The notes under the pieces were generated by a model. That model made no database searches. It saw nothing but the letters and a program-made list of their open reading frames with translations, and was not told where the DNA came from. Positions 32,967-43,689 of a DNA stretch of 57,370 nucleotides are shown in pieces. Position 1 is the stretch's first letter; every line of letters begins with the position of its first letter. The DNA comes from Chara braunii (taxonomy: Eukaryota > Streptophyta > Charophyceae > Charales > Characeae). Where the stretch lies: the NCBI GenBank assembly GCA_003427395.1, contig BFEA01000647.1:532521-589890 (forward strand). The letters are read 5' to 3'. A program made the position numbers and the translations under genes.

Positions 32967-33801
32967 TCAAGGGTAGAATGGCTAGAGCACAATCAAAGTA
33001 TGAGAATGAGCCTTGTGCGTGTATGGGTTGCTGAGGGCAAAAAATGGATGAGGGTATGACTTACAATATACACTTGAGTGCAGTTAGAGATAATGTGAGG
33101 ATGAGATATTATTAGGAGCATTGAATTGACTTTGATTGTGATACTTGACTCCTTTAGACATGTACTTTGAGGGTATCACCCTAAGATTCGAAGTAAGGTG
33201 ATTGCGTTTTGAAAGTTGAGTTCCCTTTTAGCCATACCATCCTGAGTTATAAAGGTGTACGCACCCATGCGTTTGTACATAGGATATGCATGAAGTTTTT
33301 GTGAGTTTGAATTTAAATTTTAGGAATCGATGACCTATGAGAGAGAAATATGCACAACGTTCTCACTTGAGGCCGCTGTAAACTTTTGATTAATCAAGGC
33401 ATGGGAGGCCTTGTGTTACGTCTTTGGATATTTAGATATGTCTTGAATTACTTGGATTCCTATGATTTGAAGAGAGCGATTACGCCCTGGCTAAGACCGT
33501 TTCAGTTTTAGCTCTGGTCAGAGAGACCACGGTTTTTGTGTGATACCAGTGCGAGTTTGAGTGAGATTTTTCAACTCTATGTGTATATATGTAATAGTTC
33601 ACTTTTGAGTTATGATATTACACCCCTGAGTGTATATTGAGTTGAGATTTTATCCGAGGCTACTTATTGTATATGACGATCACAATCACTCTCACATATG
33701 TGGATTTATCCTGATGTATGATGACTTTGTGTGAGAGGTGTATGAGAAACATCTCGTGTACTGTGTATTTCGTGAATATGAATGAATGTAAACTGTTTGA
33801 C
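32967..33801 (+). repeat. Internal 836-bp direct repeat, copy 2
   Basis: See the copy at 30102. It ends 142 bp before the 3' LTR. The repeat ends do not show TG/CA termini. Confidence 0.9.
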
Positions 33802-33950
33802 ATAATTTGATGGAGGCCTCAAACTGGAGGTTGTCCGCTAATCGGATTGGTTTCTTTCTCGTAAGCATTTTGATTATGGATGAAGTGATATCTTTTTGAT
33901 TTTTCGAAGCGACGGGGACGTCGCTTAATATGGTCCAGTAAGGTGTTGGT

Positions 33951-33976
33951 GCGAATACCCTTGTAAGGGTATTCGC
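33951..33976. repeat. LTR-start palindrome
   Basis: Perfect 12-bp arms GCGAATACCCTT and AAGGGTATTCGC around GT, seven bases from the LTR start. Related, less perfect versions lie at the same position in the other LTRs: 20041, about 19753, and 52921-52946 on the minus-strand copy. Confidence 0.9.
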
Positions 33977-35460
33977 GCTGGTTTTTGCAAGCGACATAAG
34001 ATAAGTTTGGTATAAAATTCAGGTACGAGCGAGGCGCGACTGCGTTTATGGTTTATGTTGGAAGGATGGTTAACTAGACTAGAGAGTGTGTGGGTGCGCG
34101 GATTTGAGGCGCGCGTGATCTTTTTATTTGTTGATGATCGAAGAGCCAACATGATCGCCGACCAAGTTTTCACTTCTGATTAAATTAGGATTAAAAAGAT
34201 TTTTGTCTCTTGATTGATGTACTTACATGTGGATTGTGCATACGTACGAAGAACGACATCGACAACAGTGTGACTTCAAAGCATTTCAGTAAAATCACGC
34301 ATCACACAATACCTGTTTATTTAGGTGTCCGTCAAAGCTAGACCCAACCTTGGTCCTAGCACTATTGGTTGCAGCGTCGGACTTTCATCAGAGAAATTCA
34401 GGGATCGAGATCGAGCGGCGATAATGAGGGGAATATCAAAGTAGCGCGAAGGGACCGAGGGGTTGAGGGTCCGGCGGGGCTATCCCCGTTGGTTTGCCGT
34501 CGGCAGCGTAAGAGTGGTACTAGCATTTTTTTCTTCCTAGCTTGACAAATTCTGACAGTTAAAAGTTTATAAGTATGTTTATTATTTATTGTTTTATTAT
34601 TATTATATATCTTTGCTCCGGTGCCCCATTGACTTGGACGGCACGCCAGATTTAGCGGTCGTTACGGGAGTCGAGGACCTTGAGTACGCGCCTCGTTTGA
34701 CGAGCCCGTTTAGATTTCTGCGTGTTCGGCATGTTGGCGAAATTCATGTATTCCGTTGTCTTGACATACAGACCGAGGAGTCAATGTGCATGAAAGGTGG
34801 TGGGTGAGTAGCAGGGATTTTTTGCGGGCGCTCCTCCGTCGGCCACTATTTGTTGAGAGAGGTCTGAGTGTGAGCATGTCTGTTGAGACTCGGAAGAAGG
34901 GCGGAGCTGCCCGGGGCGCTATGGAGAGGCTGCTGCGGCGACTGCTCATTTCGGCTTTCAAAGTGCACAATTGGATATTTGCTAGTACCACTAGGATCTG
35001 CACGGGGCCCGGGCCGCTTAGGCCCAAGATTGGGCTTTACAACAAGCCGCGCCCTTAAAGTCATGTTGGTTGTTTGTGTGGGAGACTGTCCGTTGGGGGT
35101 GTGTTGGGTTGACCTCGCAGGAGTAAAGCGGGCCGAAGCAAGCTGTAGCAGGTTAGTGGTGATATCTGTTGTGCACGCTGCTCCTGACACAGGTATAGGG
35201 GCTAAAGACTACTGGAATGGCCTAGTAGCCAACGCTGGAGTTTCTCTGCGAAAAACAATTGGGGTTGTCGAACAACCGGACCAGACCGCTATGACCGCCA
35301 GGAAATGCACTTAGTTTAGTTGAAGGCGAGGAGCAAGGCAGCAACAGGGGAAGGAGGCAAGGGAAAAGGGAGGACGAATCTAGCCATGAAGCTGCGTAGG
35401 GCGCATGCGGGCGGACATGGTGAAGGGAAGGGGCAACTATGGTAGAGGGAAAAAAAATTG

Positions 35461-35985
35461 TAGTCCGCGCGTTCCTTAGTGGAATCGGACGGGGAAAGAG
35501 GAGAGAAGGTTAACAACAGTCGTATTTTTCATCACCACTTCAGGAGTCCCTTCACCACTTCAGGATGCAACCGGCCTCTCTAAACAAGTGGTTTTCAGGG
35601 TCTTCGGACGTTTCACCACTTCAGGACCATTCAAGTCTGAAAATCGTGAATGGTCCTGAAGTGGTGAAAGTTCCGAAGACCCTGAAAACCACCTGTTTAG
35701 GCAGGCTGCATCCTGAAGTGGTGAAGGGTGGTTTTCATGGTCTTCGGACCTTTCACCACTTCAGGACCATTCAGGATTTTCAGACTGCCCAAAACTCTCG
35801 CTTGACCACTTCAGAACACCCTTCACCACTTCAGGATGCAGTCTGCCTAAACAGGTGGTTTTCAGGGTCTTCGGACCTTTCACCACTTCAGGACCATTCA
35901 GGATTTTCAGACTGCCCAAAACTCTCACTTCAGAATTTTCATTCGTGAATTTTCAGCTACCAGATAACCGCTTGTGGGAACGAGA
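35461..35985. repeat. LTR-specific insertion with nested foldback, CACCACTTCAGGA repeats
   Basis: Absent from the 5' LTR. The core has a long hairpin with arms about 80 bp long (35550-35632 against 35648-35727, 15-nt loop), followed by two more partial sense copies (about 35728-35812 and 35820-35901). TTTCACCACTTCAGGA or its complement occurs at least eight times. No coding potential; it may be a foldback element or a local replication product. Confidence 0.8.
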
Positions 35986-38221
35986 CGATTTGGGGGCTTT
36001 AGAGTAGGGCGAAGTCGGTTTCGGTGTTAGTTTTAGCAATAAGATAGTTAGTTATGAGGTAGGAGAGAAAAGCCCCGCGCGAAGCTATCGGAGTATGCGG
36101 ATGTGGATGAAGGGAGAGTGAAGATCTCGAGTGTCCCTCTGATAGAGATAGGTGCGGAAGCATAATGGGCAGGGGTCTTTGGCTAAGGTGGACACAATGA
36201 TGGAGTTAGTTTTAGAGATGGGTTAGTAGGGTAATAGTAGGAGGAAAGAGGTGCTGCGCGAGGGTGATAGAGATGAATATTGCGCAGTAAGGAGTATAAA
36301 ACTCGTACGATTCCCAATGGAATCGACCGAATAAAGGGTAGATTCCAGAATTTTTAGGATTTGCGACCCCAAATCTCGAATCTGATTAGCGTAGAAGTTA
36401 ATATAGAAAGAGAAAGAGTGAGAAGAACTTGGGATGAGGTATGGTGGAAGGAGGGACGAAAAGAAGAGGAACGGGCATGTCTTACTCATTCGTGAACGGG
36501 TCTGAGTAAGTAAAGGTAGGTTTTGGCAGTTTTGAGGAAGGGCGAGTTCAAATATGACGTTAGTGTTCGAGGTAGGTTAGTAAATAAGGAGGTAATAGAA
36601 GATGATTGTGCGCGAGAGTTTCGTAAACGTGGATATGACGCCACCGAAAAACAGATAGATTATTCGTTTCCCGATGAAAGTGGCCGAACCCGGATTCAAT
36701 CTTAGGGTCCTAGGATTCGAGAATCGGTCTGCGAAGTTAGATTGAGGAATTAGTGGGAGGTCAAGCATTGGGAAGGTTATGAGCCGCGCATGGGAAAAAC
36801 AACTTAACGATGGGAAATGCACTTGCCCACGTACCTGCGGACGATTCATTCGGTATCAGTACATCCTATTGATCGAAGTGGTGTGGCGTGGGGCTGAATA
36901 GCGGGGCAGGTGAGCTTACCTGGATTACCGCATACGGGAAGTAACGTGTGCGATCCGTACAAACGAAGCGAGGATGGAATGGATGTGGCCAGGAAGTCGG
37001 CCGAATGCGTTAGAAGAAAAGGGGTAGTAATGAGTGGAAAAGCGTGCCTCCAGCCGATGTTTTGGCCCGGATGCATGAAGGGTCGGGGCACAGCTCAGTC
37101 CGCCGAACGAAATAATAGCAGGAGGGCTGTTGGCTTGGGAGCTTACCTGATAACTGCTATACCGCCCATCCGCTATAAGAGGTTACTGACAAGCAGGGGG
37201 CAGAGGCTGTGGACTTACATGTTTGGCTGGTATACTGTTCGCCGGATCGGTTAAGAGGCCAGCTGCAGAGATTGCAGTTTTACCGACTGACCTCTGAGTT
37301 GTTCGGTCTGTCCTATTGACATAGTGAAGAGTGAGCAGCGAGCTTGGGGCTTACTTGCGCGTAATATATTGCTCATCCCACCAAACTGAGTAGTGAAAGG
37401 CAAGTTGCGGGATTGGGAATGACTACTGAGATTGCAGGCCTGTCAACTGGCCGGCACGCCCCTCGTTCGATCAACATGTGCAACAATAGATTGGTCGTGA
37501 CGTTGAAGGTTTTTTGCATAGCTAACATGCTTGGGGTAGTTAAGTTCTTTGAAGAAGAAGGTTGTGGCGAGCTGGAAGGTTGTTCGGAAGTCAGCAGTTG
37601 AAGGTTTGACTTCGGTAGGCCAAGCGGTCTTGTGCTTTGGCTTCCATTGCGTAACCCTTAGGCGCGTGAAGGTTTCAAGGCGCTCTCCTGAGAGTTGAGT
37701 CAGTCCTTCTCCTGTATCTCGAGCGTCTGAAACCCCTCATTCCGCCCTTCTCACTTTAAGTTTAATCATGTTCAGAGAGGAAGGCGACAAGAGGGATTGC
37801 AACCCGTAGGACCACAACAAGACTCTGTGGAGAGTCAACCCACCGATTGCGGGAGCTCTGCCGGAACTCAGGAGGAGTTTTGGAAGCAGGAAACTGAGAA
37901 GTAACATTCCATCTCCTTCTATAAACCCAATTATAACCCTTATCTGTACATCTTGCTATGAGTGACTGAGTGAACTGCATGCATCCCTACTTTAACTTTT
38001 ATGTCTGACTCTCACGACAATTCAAACTTAAGTAAATAAATGCATGTGTAATGTCAGTTTCATTTTTATTTGTCTGCCTGAAAGCAAATTGTGGGATTGC
38101 ATCTGGGGAAAGGATGGGAGAAAAACAGTACCGCTTGTCTAACTGGGTCGATCAAAGGCTGGGCAAGTCTACATAAGTTTTGGGAGGTCCAGTGTCACGT
38201 TTATTTTTGAATTGTTTGGAG

Positions 38222-38882
38222 AACCAGACATGTTCCACAAGTTTCGGTGGTCTGGTTGCTTTAACTTGCGACGGTTGTTTGTGATTGACGTTTTAGGAAC
38301 CAAACACTATCCCATAAGTTTAGGTGACTTGGTTGCCTTGTTTATTTTGGGTTTTCTCAGTTTCCTTTGATTCTGAACGAGAAGGTGTGAGCATGTTCCC
38401 TAAGTTTGGGTGACTCAACCCCTTCCTTTTTTATTTAAGGGAACGAATCAGGCGGCGGACCAGATATGTTCCATAAGTTTGGGTGGTCTTGGTCCAATGT
38501 CACGCAGATATTGGAACCAAAATGTTATAACTTGACTATGTTTTATTACTATCGTACTTATGAACAGGCTAGTCAGATAGGGTTCCATAAGTTTGGGTGG
38601 TCTGACTATAGCTTATCACAAACTGAAGAGAGTAATAACTACGAATAAATTTGTGGTACGAAAGGGCAGATTGAATTTCGAGCTAAAGATGATCGGTTCA
38701 GTCATATGCTACCTTAAAAGACTAAATGCAGATAATTATATAAAACTTGGATACGTAAACAGTTTAAGGCGATTAGGGTAGCCTAGTCATGTGCCCAAAG
38801 AAGAGAAAAATTGTTGTGCCTTGTGTTTGTGTATATTCAATGGTCGAGCAAGACATGTTCCATAAGTTTGGGTGGTCTAACT
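38222..38882 (+). repeat. Stem-loop array, 3' LTR copy
   Basis: Same order as the 5' LTR array. Stems include AACCAGA/TCTGGTT (38222-38257), GGAACCAA with TTGGTTGCC (about 38297-38340, where the 5' LTR stem is broken), GAAGG..GAG with CTC..CCCCTTC, GGACCAGA/TCTTGGTCC and TAGTCAGA/TCTGACTA. The last stem (AGCAAGA/TCTAACT) is weakened. Loops vary little. Confidence 0.85.
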
Positions 38883-39164
38883 TTGTGCCTTATGTAAGCT
38901 GGGTATAAAAGGATAAATCATTGAAAGACTATGAACTATTGTTTGATAAGATTGACTTGGGGCTGGTGAGAGTACTTACATTTGTGGTCTGGCCTTGCAT
39001 GTGGCTGAGTGAGACTACTACTTAGTCTGAGTTTTAGTTTGATAGGTAGTTGCTTTCGATGCTCGTCATGTGCTAGAGCCATAAGAGTTAGTTTTAATTC
39101 ATGCATTTTATTTTACTTAGGTCGATTTCTGCATTTTTTTGGATCATTTGTTATACTTGATCTC

Positions 39165-39745
39165 ATATAAATCTTGGTAAGTCACTTTCTCTACGGGAAG
39201 AGATGTCGAAATTTCCACAAAACCAAGTAGTTGGTCAGATTTTATCTTTTCAAAGTTCAACTTGTCCGACTTTTTTATATGACTTAGTAAAAATCTAGAA
39301 AGTCTTTTTTTTCTAAAAGGAGTGCTGTTAAAATTTTTGCTAATTTAGGGAGTGAGACAAAATTGAACCTTGAGAAGTCAAAGTCGCTTTAATTTATGAA
39401 CTTCACTTATGCAAATTTTGGATTAACACTTTTATGAAGGGAGTGTTGCCGAAAGTTTTATAAATCTAAGGAGTTAGTTGAATTTTGTCTTAAGTGAACT
39501 CAGGTTTTGCTCGAGGTTCATATCTGACTGAGTGAAAATATGGAAAGTCTTGTTTTCTAAAAGGGGTGCTGTCCAAATTTTTACTAATTCAAGGAGTTAG
39601 ACAAAGTCTAACTTTCAAGAATTAGAGATTGTTTTTGTTTTCGTAATTGAGTTAATATAAATTATGAGAAGACACTTTTCTTACGGGAACCACAGTCAAA
39701 AATTTTTTAGTCTAAAGGAGTTAGATTATATTTTGCAGATGTCAA
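39165..39745 (+). repeat. 123-bp tandem array, 3' LTR copy
   Basis: Unit starts 39165, 39286, 39409, 39531 and 39655; same spacing and order as in the 5' LTR. Confidence 0.82.
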
Positions 39746-40989
39746 TTCTGGCAAATCATCATGAATAGGGGAAATACTGCCATAGGCCTACCTTGCATTG
39801 GGTACTGACTTAGAGGTAGGCCTAGGCTTAACTTATAGGACCTTGAGTGAGATTGTGATATGCATATTATTCTTCATGGACTTATAAATTTAGTTTGGGG
39901 ATTGACATGTCTTCTGTTACAGGTTTTCCTGATCGTTTCATTAAGGATCTGGAATAAAATCAGCTTGATACCATGAGGATCTTGTTCTGTTATCACTAAT
40001 AACAGGTCGGTTGCCAATTTGTCGGTCTACAACTCAACTCCATTCCGTCCTCCATACTCAACCTAAAAGGTTTTAGCCCTGGTGTTTTTTATTGTTTTAT
40101 TGAGGTTTTCACCCGAACTTTTATTGAATGACCATTTAACAAAGGTACTCAGTATTTAATTATGGAAGGTTGGACAAAGGTTGGGGCTTGCATGGCTAAA
40201 GCAAGGGGTATGAGTATAGAGAATGGTTGAAGTTGACTCCGTGTAGTGTGTAGACTTTTGCTTCACTCTCTGATGTGATTGCATGTATATTATGTGGTTC
40301 ATATTTTTGAATTGACTGTCTGCGATCACATACATATATATGGTTGTGAGGAGTCTCACTGTGATTGTGAGGAGTGATCGTCACATACTTATTCCCCACT
40401 ATACATATACGCACATACCTATGTTTGGGTGTTCGCGTGGCCTGAGGGACCCACACTTAAGGGTTAAATTGGGGTTAAGATTGAGAGAGGAAGGAGAACC
40501 CCCTTTATTATTGTATGCTTCTTAAAGATTTCTTAGTCGGACGTTAGTCTTGGGCCTGGATTCGAGGTCCTTGTCCAGGACATCTCAGGTCCTAGACTTT
40601 GCATGGAAGGGATCGCCCCCCTCGAAGAGCCTGTATGCCCTGCCCATCGGGACACTTAGCCTAAAGGTCAGAGGTGTCGCGGAGGCTGCACGACTGTTCC
40701 TTCAGCCGTGCAATATCGTGAAACCTTCACGATACTTCGAATTCGACACTTGAGTGTCATAAGCGGTACTCGAACCCACCAGGGACCGCTTGATTATGGG
40801 CACTACATAATACGTCATGGTTGCGACTGCTTGCGCAGTCATGCATTGCTAGTCGATATGTGAAGGCCCTCCGTCCGCGCTGTTTTATACTAAGTCTCGC
40901 GCGAGACGCCTACCTGATTTCCGCATTGGAGAGTTACGAGATTGCTACTGAAGGGACTAAGATTGTGTGCGTTGTTTTGTTTGCGTCGT

Positions 40990-41024
<35 letters not shown>

Positions 41025-41741
41025 ATTTTTATGTTCTTAGAGTGGTGTAACGAGTGGTGCATGGGATGTGTCCTGGTCGATTGACGACGGGTCTCGCTTG
41101 GGACTTCAACCTCCCAAGGCGTCGGTTCACGTGCGAGTCCGATATAGGCGTAAAACCTCACGTACCCCCTATGCTACAGCGTACGAGAAACGCCCTCGAC
41201 TGGTCCACCTCTGCGATTGCAACGGATTACGTTTCGTACTGTGGACTGGTAGCTCGACGGGGATACGCCCACTGAAGGGAGGTGACAGTTCCCGTAAGGT
41301 GGAGGTAAGCCATGCCTCGAGTAGGTCCTATCCTTTGGTAGGGGCTCGTGAGAGGTATGGCTGGCGCACTCGGTCGGAGCGGCTTGCAGAAGCTCCATGT
41401 GCATTGCGACGAGGAATAGAATAACACCTGCGTGACGTGGCCGGGAGGGTCCCACCCCGCTTGTGTGGTGCTGGACGGGTGCGCTTGAGAGCGTGGCTGC
41501 TAAGTCTTGCGATTCGGAGCCTATGAGGCTACTAGGGACCGTCGTAGGGGGGTTAAAACCACGATGGTGGCTGAGAGACCTAGCAGCGTGCTCTGTTAAG
41601 GGTTGGAGACTGCCGCAGTTGATGCAAGTGGTCAACCGATGGGGCGGGGTCGGCAAGCAGGGCATGCAAAGCCTCAAGCAGGCGAGGCAGTAGGGCCACA
41701 GGCAGGCAGGGTCTGCAAGGAAACGACATGGGGGTAAAGTG

Positions 41742-41805
41742 ACTGGGCAAGCTCTTCATATAGAAGAGTTGCTCCTATCACTAACGTGATAGGAGTTAGC
41801 CCAGT
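41742..41805 (+). ncRNA. Predicted three-way-junction RNA structure in LTR L2
   Basis: An outer stem ACTGGGC (41742-41748) with GCCCAGT (41799-41805) encloses two hairpins: CTCTTC/GAAGAG (41752-41768) and CTCCTATCAC/GTGATAGGAG (41772-41795). The minus copy (52407-52477) keeps all three stems with different bases: TTATTGGG/CCCAATAA, CCCTTC/GAAGGG and CTCATGTT/AACAGGAG (one mismatch). The paired changes support a real structure, although only two copies are available here. It lies downstream of the first TATA box and so could be in the LTR transcript. Confidence 0.55.
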
Positions 41806-42209
41806 AGGTTACGATGCCAGACTTTTGCCCAGCAGTTACCGAGATCAAGCCCGGCCGCACGCAATCTGTTGGGCTAGCTCCTTTTGGAGTTGGCCACCAT
41901 AAGGCAAGAGGCGTGGCTGACCTCGCCCGTGTGATTACACGATCACTCGGCTGAGTCAGCCGCGTGGAGAATAGCATGGCCCAGCGCAAGGATGACGCGC
42001 ATAAATCACGAAATGATTCTTTTTTTTTTTTGGTTTTCTTTCGATCCTGCAAGGATCGAACTCGAGTCCGTGACTTGGAAGGGCGTGGCTGAAAAGCCAC
42101 GTGGTGATCTGTGAACTGGCCGTTGGCATAAGCCAATGGAAAAAGACTAAAAAAAAAAATAAAAATAAAAATAAAAATAAAAATAAAAATAAAAAAATAA
42201 AAAAAAAAT
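41792..42209 (+). mobile_element. Composite SINE-like module: tRNA-like + U6-like + antisense tRNA-like + A-rich tail
   Basis: Parts in order. TTAGCCCAGTAGGTTACG (A-box-like) with GAGATCAAGCCC (B-box-like) come first. Next is a body with CTCCTTTTGGAG. A U6-like 3' half follows at 41968-42019 (AGCATGGCCC, GCGCAAGGATGAC, GCATAAATC, CGAAATG). A T-rich run comes next, then an antisense tRNA-like unit (42052-42140; GGATCGAACTC as inverted B box), and finally an AAAAAT-type A-rich tail (42146-42209). The same order occurs on the minus strand at 52470-52063, with a homogeneous A tail of about 45. Probably a SINE captured by the LTR before the two copies separated. Confidence 0.6.
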
Positions 42210-42350
42210 TGAATATGAGGCGCCACATGGCGCCGTAGGAATTGCCTGGGGCGTTTAGATCCCCAGTGCACCTGACGGTGCCCGTTTTTAATGGGCAACC
42301 GTGTTTTTTACAGATAAGGAGTTCTCCGTTTTTTTTTTCTTTTTTTCTTT

Positions 42351-42817
42351 NNNNNNNNNNNNNNNNNNNNNNNNNNNNNNNNNNNNNNNNNNNNNNNNNN
42401 NNNNNNNNNNNNNNNNNNNNNNNNNNNNNNNNNNNNNNNNNNNNNNNNNNNNNNNNNNNNNNNNNNNNNNNNNNNNNNNNNNNNNNNNNNNNNNNNNNNN
42501 NNNNNNNNNNNNNNNNNNNNNNNNNNNNNNNNNNNNNNNNNNNNNNNNNNNNNNNNNNNNNNNNNNNNNNNNNNNNNNNNNNNNNNNNNNNNNNNNNNNN
42601 NNNNNNNNNNNNNNNNNNNNNNNNNNNNNNNNNNNNNNNNNNNNNNNNNNNNNNNNNNNNNNNNNNNNNNNNNNNNNNNNNNNNNNNNNNNNNNNNNNNN
42701 NNNNNNNNNNNNNNNNNNNNNNNNNNNNNNNNNNNNNNNNNNNNNNNNNNNNNNNNNNNNNNNNNNNNNNNNNNNNNNNNNNNNNNNNNNNNNNNNNNNN
42801 NNNNNNNNNNNNNNNNN
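42351..42817. other. Assembly gap
   Basis: 467 unknown bases flanked by T-rich sequence on both sides. Frames drawn through it are meaningless. Confidence 1.
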
Positions 42818-42845
<28 letters not shown>

Positions 42846-42848
<3 letters not shown>

Positions 42849-42990
42849 CTTCCAAGTCTTACTGTCAGTTGAATGAACAGTTACGCCCGTTCATGATGAA
42901 AATGGGCAGCAACTGTATGATTGGTGCCCGAACCTGGCATCGAGCGGGTCCAAGTAAGGGCGCGTTTGGAAGAGGAGGAGAAACGGGGGG
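42846..42990 (-). mobile_element. Second SINE-like unit in LTR L2 (minus strand)
   Basis: The minus strand reads CCAGGTTCGGGCACC (B-box-like), then ATGAACGGGCG and an A run that enters the gap. A related unit, CCAGGTTCGGGCACA..ATGAACGGGTG followed by an A-rich tail, lies at 51590-51780 on the plus strand. That is the corresponding place in the inverted L2 copy. Confidence 0.5.
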
Positions 42991-43294
42991 GGGGGGAGAA
43001 GAAGAAAATAAAAATTAACGTCACGAATTTAATCGCGGCGTAGGGCCAAATGCAGCACTAGAAACATATAGGCCGTGATGTGAAAGCAGTCAATTTTCAA
43101 TGGCTTGATACAACCATTTTGGACTGTGTCTGGCCGGGGGTGAAGGTCAGATGCATTACCAGGGCCTGGAACTTGGTTTCTGTAGGGAAACATCAAGATT
43201 TCCATCCCTTGATCTCGTCGGAGATGATCAAGGGCCAGACCCTCATCCGAGTTTTTAGTTGAGGGCAAAGATGTTGCCCTCGGCCCTCGGCTGG

Positions 43295-43303
43295 CTATAA
43301 AAG
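43295..43303 (+). promoter_or_regulatory. Putative TATA box
   Basis: CTATAAAAG in GC-rich context; the minus copy keeps CTATAAAGG (51114-51122) at the homologous place within otherwise diverged sequence. It could drive the open frames 2.3 kb downstream or be the main LTR promoter. Confidence 0.5.
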
Positions 43304-43544
43304 AAGCCAACAGCCAGCCAACCAGCATTCGTTTGTGGCTCATGCTGCTGGCATTCCACTTGAGGTAGTGTTGACTGCTGGAGGAGGAACTGCTGGTTGG
43401 GGTGGAGGTCTGCAAGAGGGTTGAGGTTAGAGGTTGCCATAGCCACCACCTCTGCAAGGAGGGAGAAGGCCGCTGGAGTGATGCAGTTGCGGCATAGCTG
43501 GAGGAGACGCGTGCTGCCATAGCCGCGATCGTTGGCAGCAGCGC

Positions 43545-43650
43545 AAGGGAGGTGTTGCCTGTCTAACACAACATCATTTTCTACAGTAAGAGGGAGGTGT
43601 TGCATGTCTAACACAACAACATTTTCAACAGTGAGGGGGAGGTGTTGAGC
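43545..43650 (+). repeat. Tandem repeat, about 2 units of 53 bp
   Basis: GGGAGGTGTTGC(C/A)TGTCTA followed by ACACAACA(T/A)CATTTTC recurs, with a partial third unit. Confidence 0.8.
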
Positions 43651-43689
43651 GGCCATCGCGGCAACGACAGCCATAGTTGGAAAAATGTT

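Larger units (their letters stand above)
20034..41490 (+). mobile_element. Giant LTR retrotransposon with 7.1- and 7.5-kb LTRs
   Basis: Two colinear direct copies (20034-27158 and 33944-41490), roughly nine bases in ten alike by eye, flank a 6.8-kb internal region. The 5' copy is bounded by TGTCG and CGACA and is followed two bases later by an 18-base tRNA-Asp-type primer binding site. That position identifies the first copy as a 5' LTR. No convincing polypurine tract precedes the 3' LTR. No reverse transcriptase, RNase H or integrase is visible inside, so it is either strongly decayed or a nonautonomous large derivative. It lies within another LTR copy; the flanks are GCGC and GCGT, at best a decayed short duplication. 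Confidence 0.85.
33944..41490 (+). repeat. 3' long terminal repeat, 7547 bp
   Basis: Begins TGTTGGTGCGAATACCC and ends CTTGAGA, against CGACA in the 5' LTR. Colinear with 20034-27158 over its length. Differences include an extra segment of about 525 bp with foldback structure (35461-35985), a different stretch at about 36895-36965, single instead of double palindromes, one instead of two 99-bp units and a longer pure GT run (about 40996-41022). The internal arrays are conserved: stem-loops at 38222-38882 and the 123-bp array at 39165-39745. Confidence 0.88.

Noticed and set aside
30102-33801. Nested LTR retrotransposon with 836-bp LTRs
   Set aside because: The repeats lack TG/CA termini, no primer binding site follows the first copy, and no target-site duplication is seen.
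33692-33997. Peptides sharing TLTRVFA at 19.7, 33.9 and 52.9 kb
   Set aside because: The shared peptide is just the translation of the LTR-start palindrome, not evidence of a protein family.
41956-43018. Long open frames across 42351-42817
   Set aside because: They exist only because unknown bases contain no stops.
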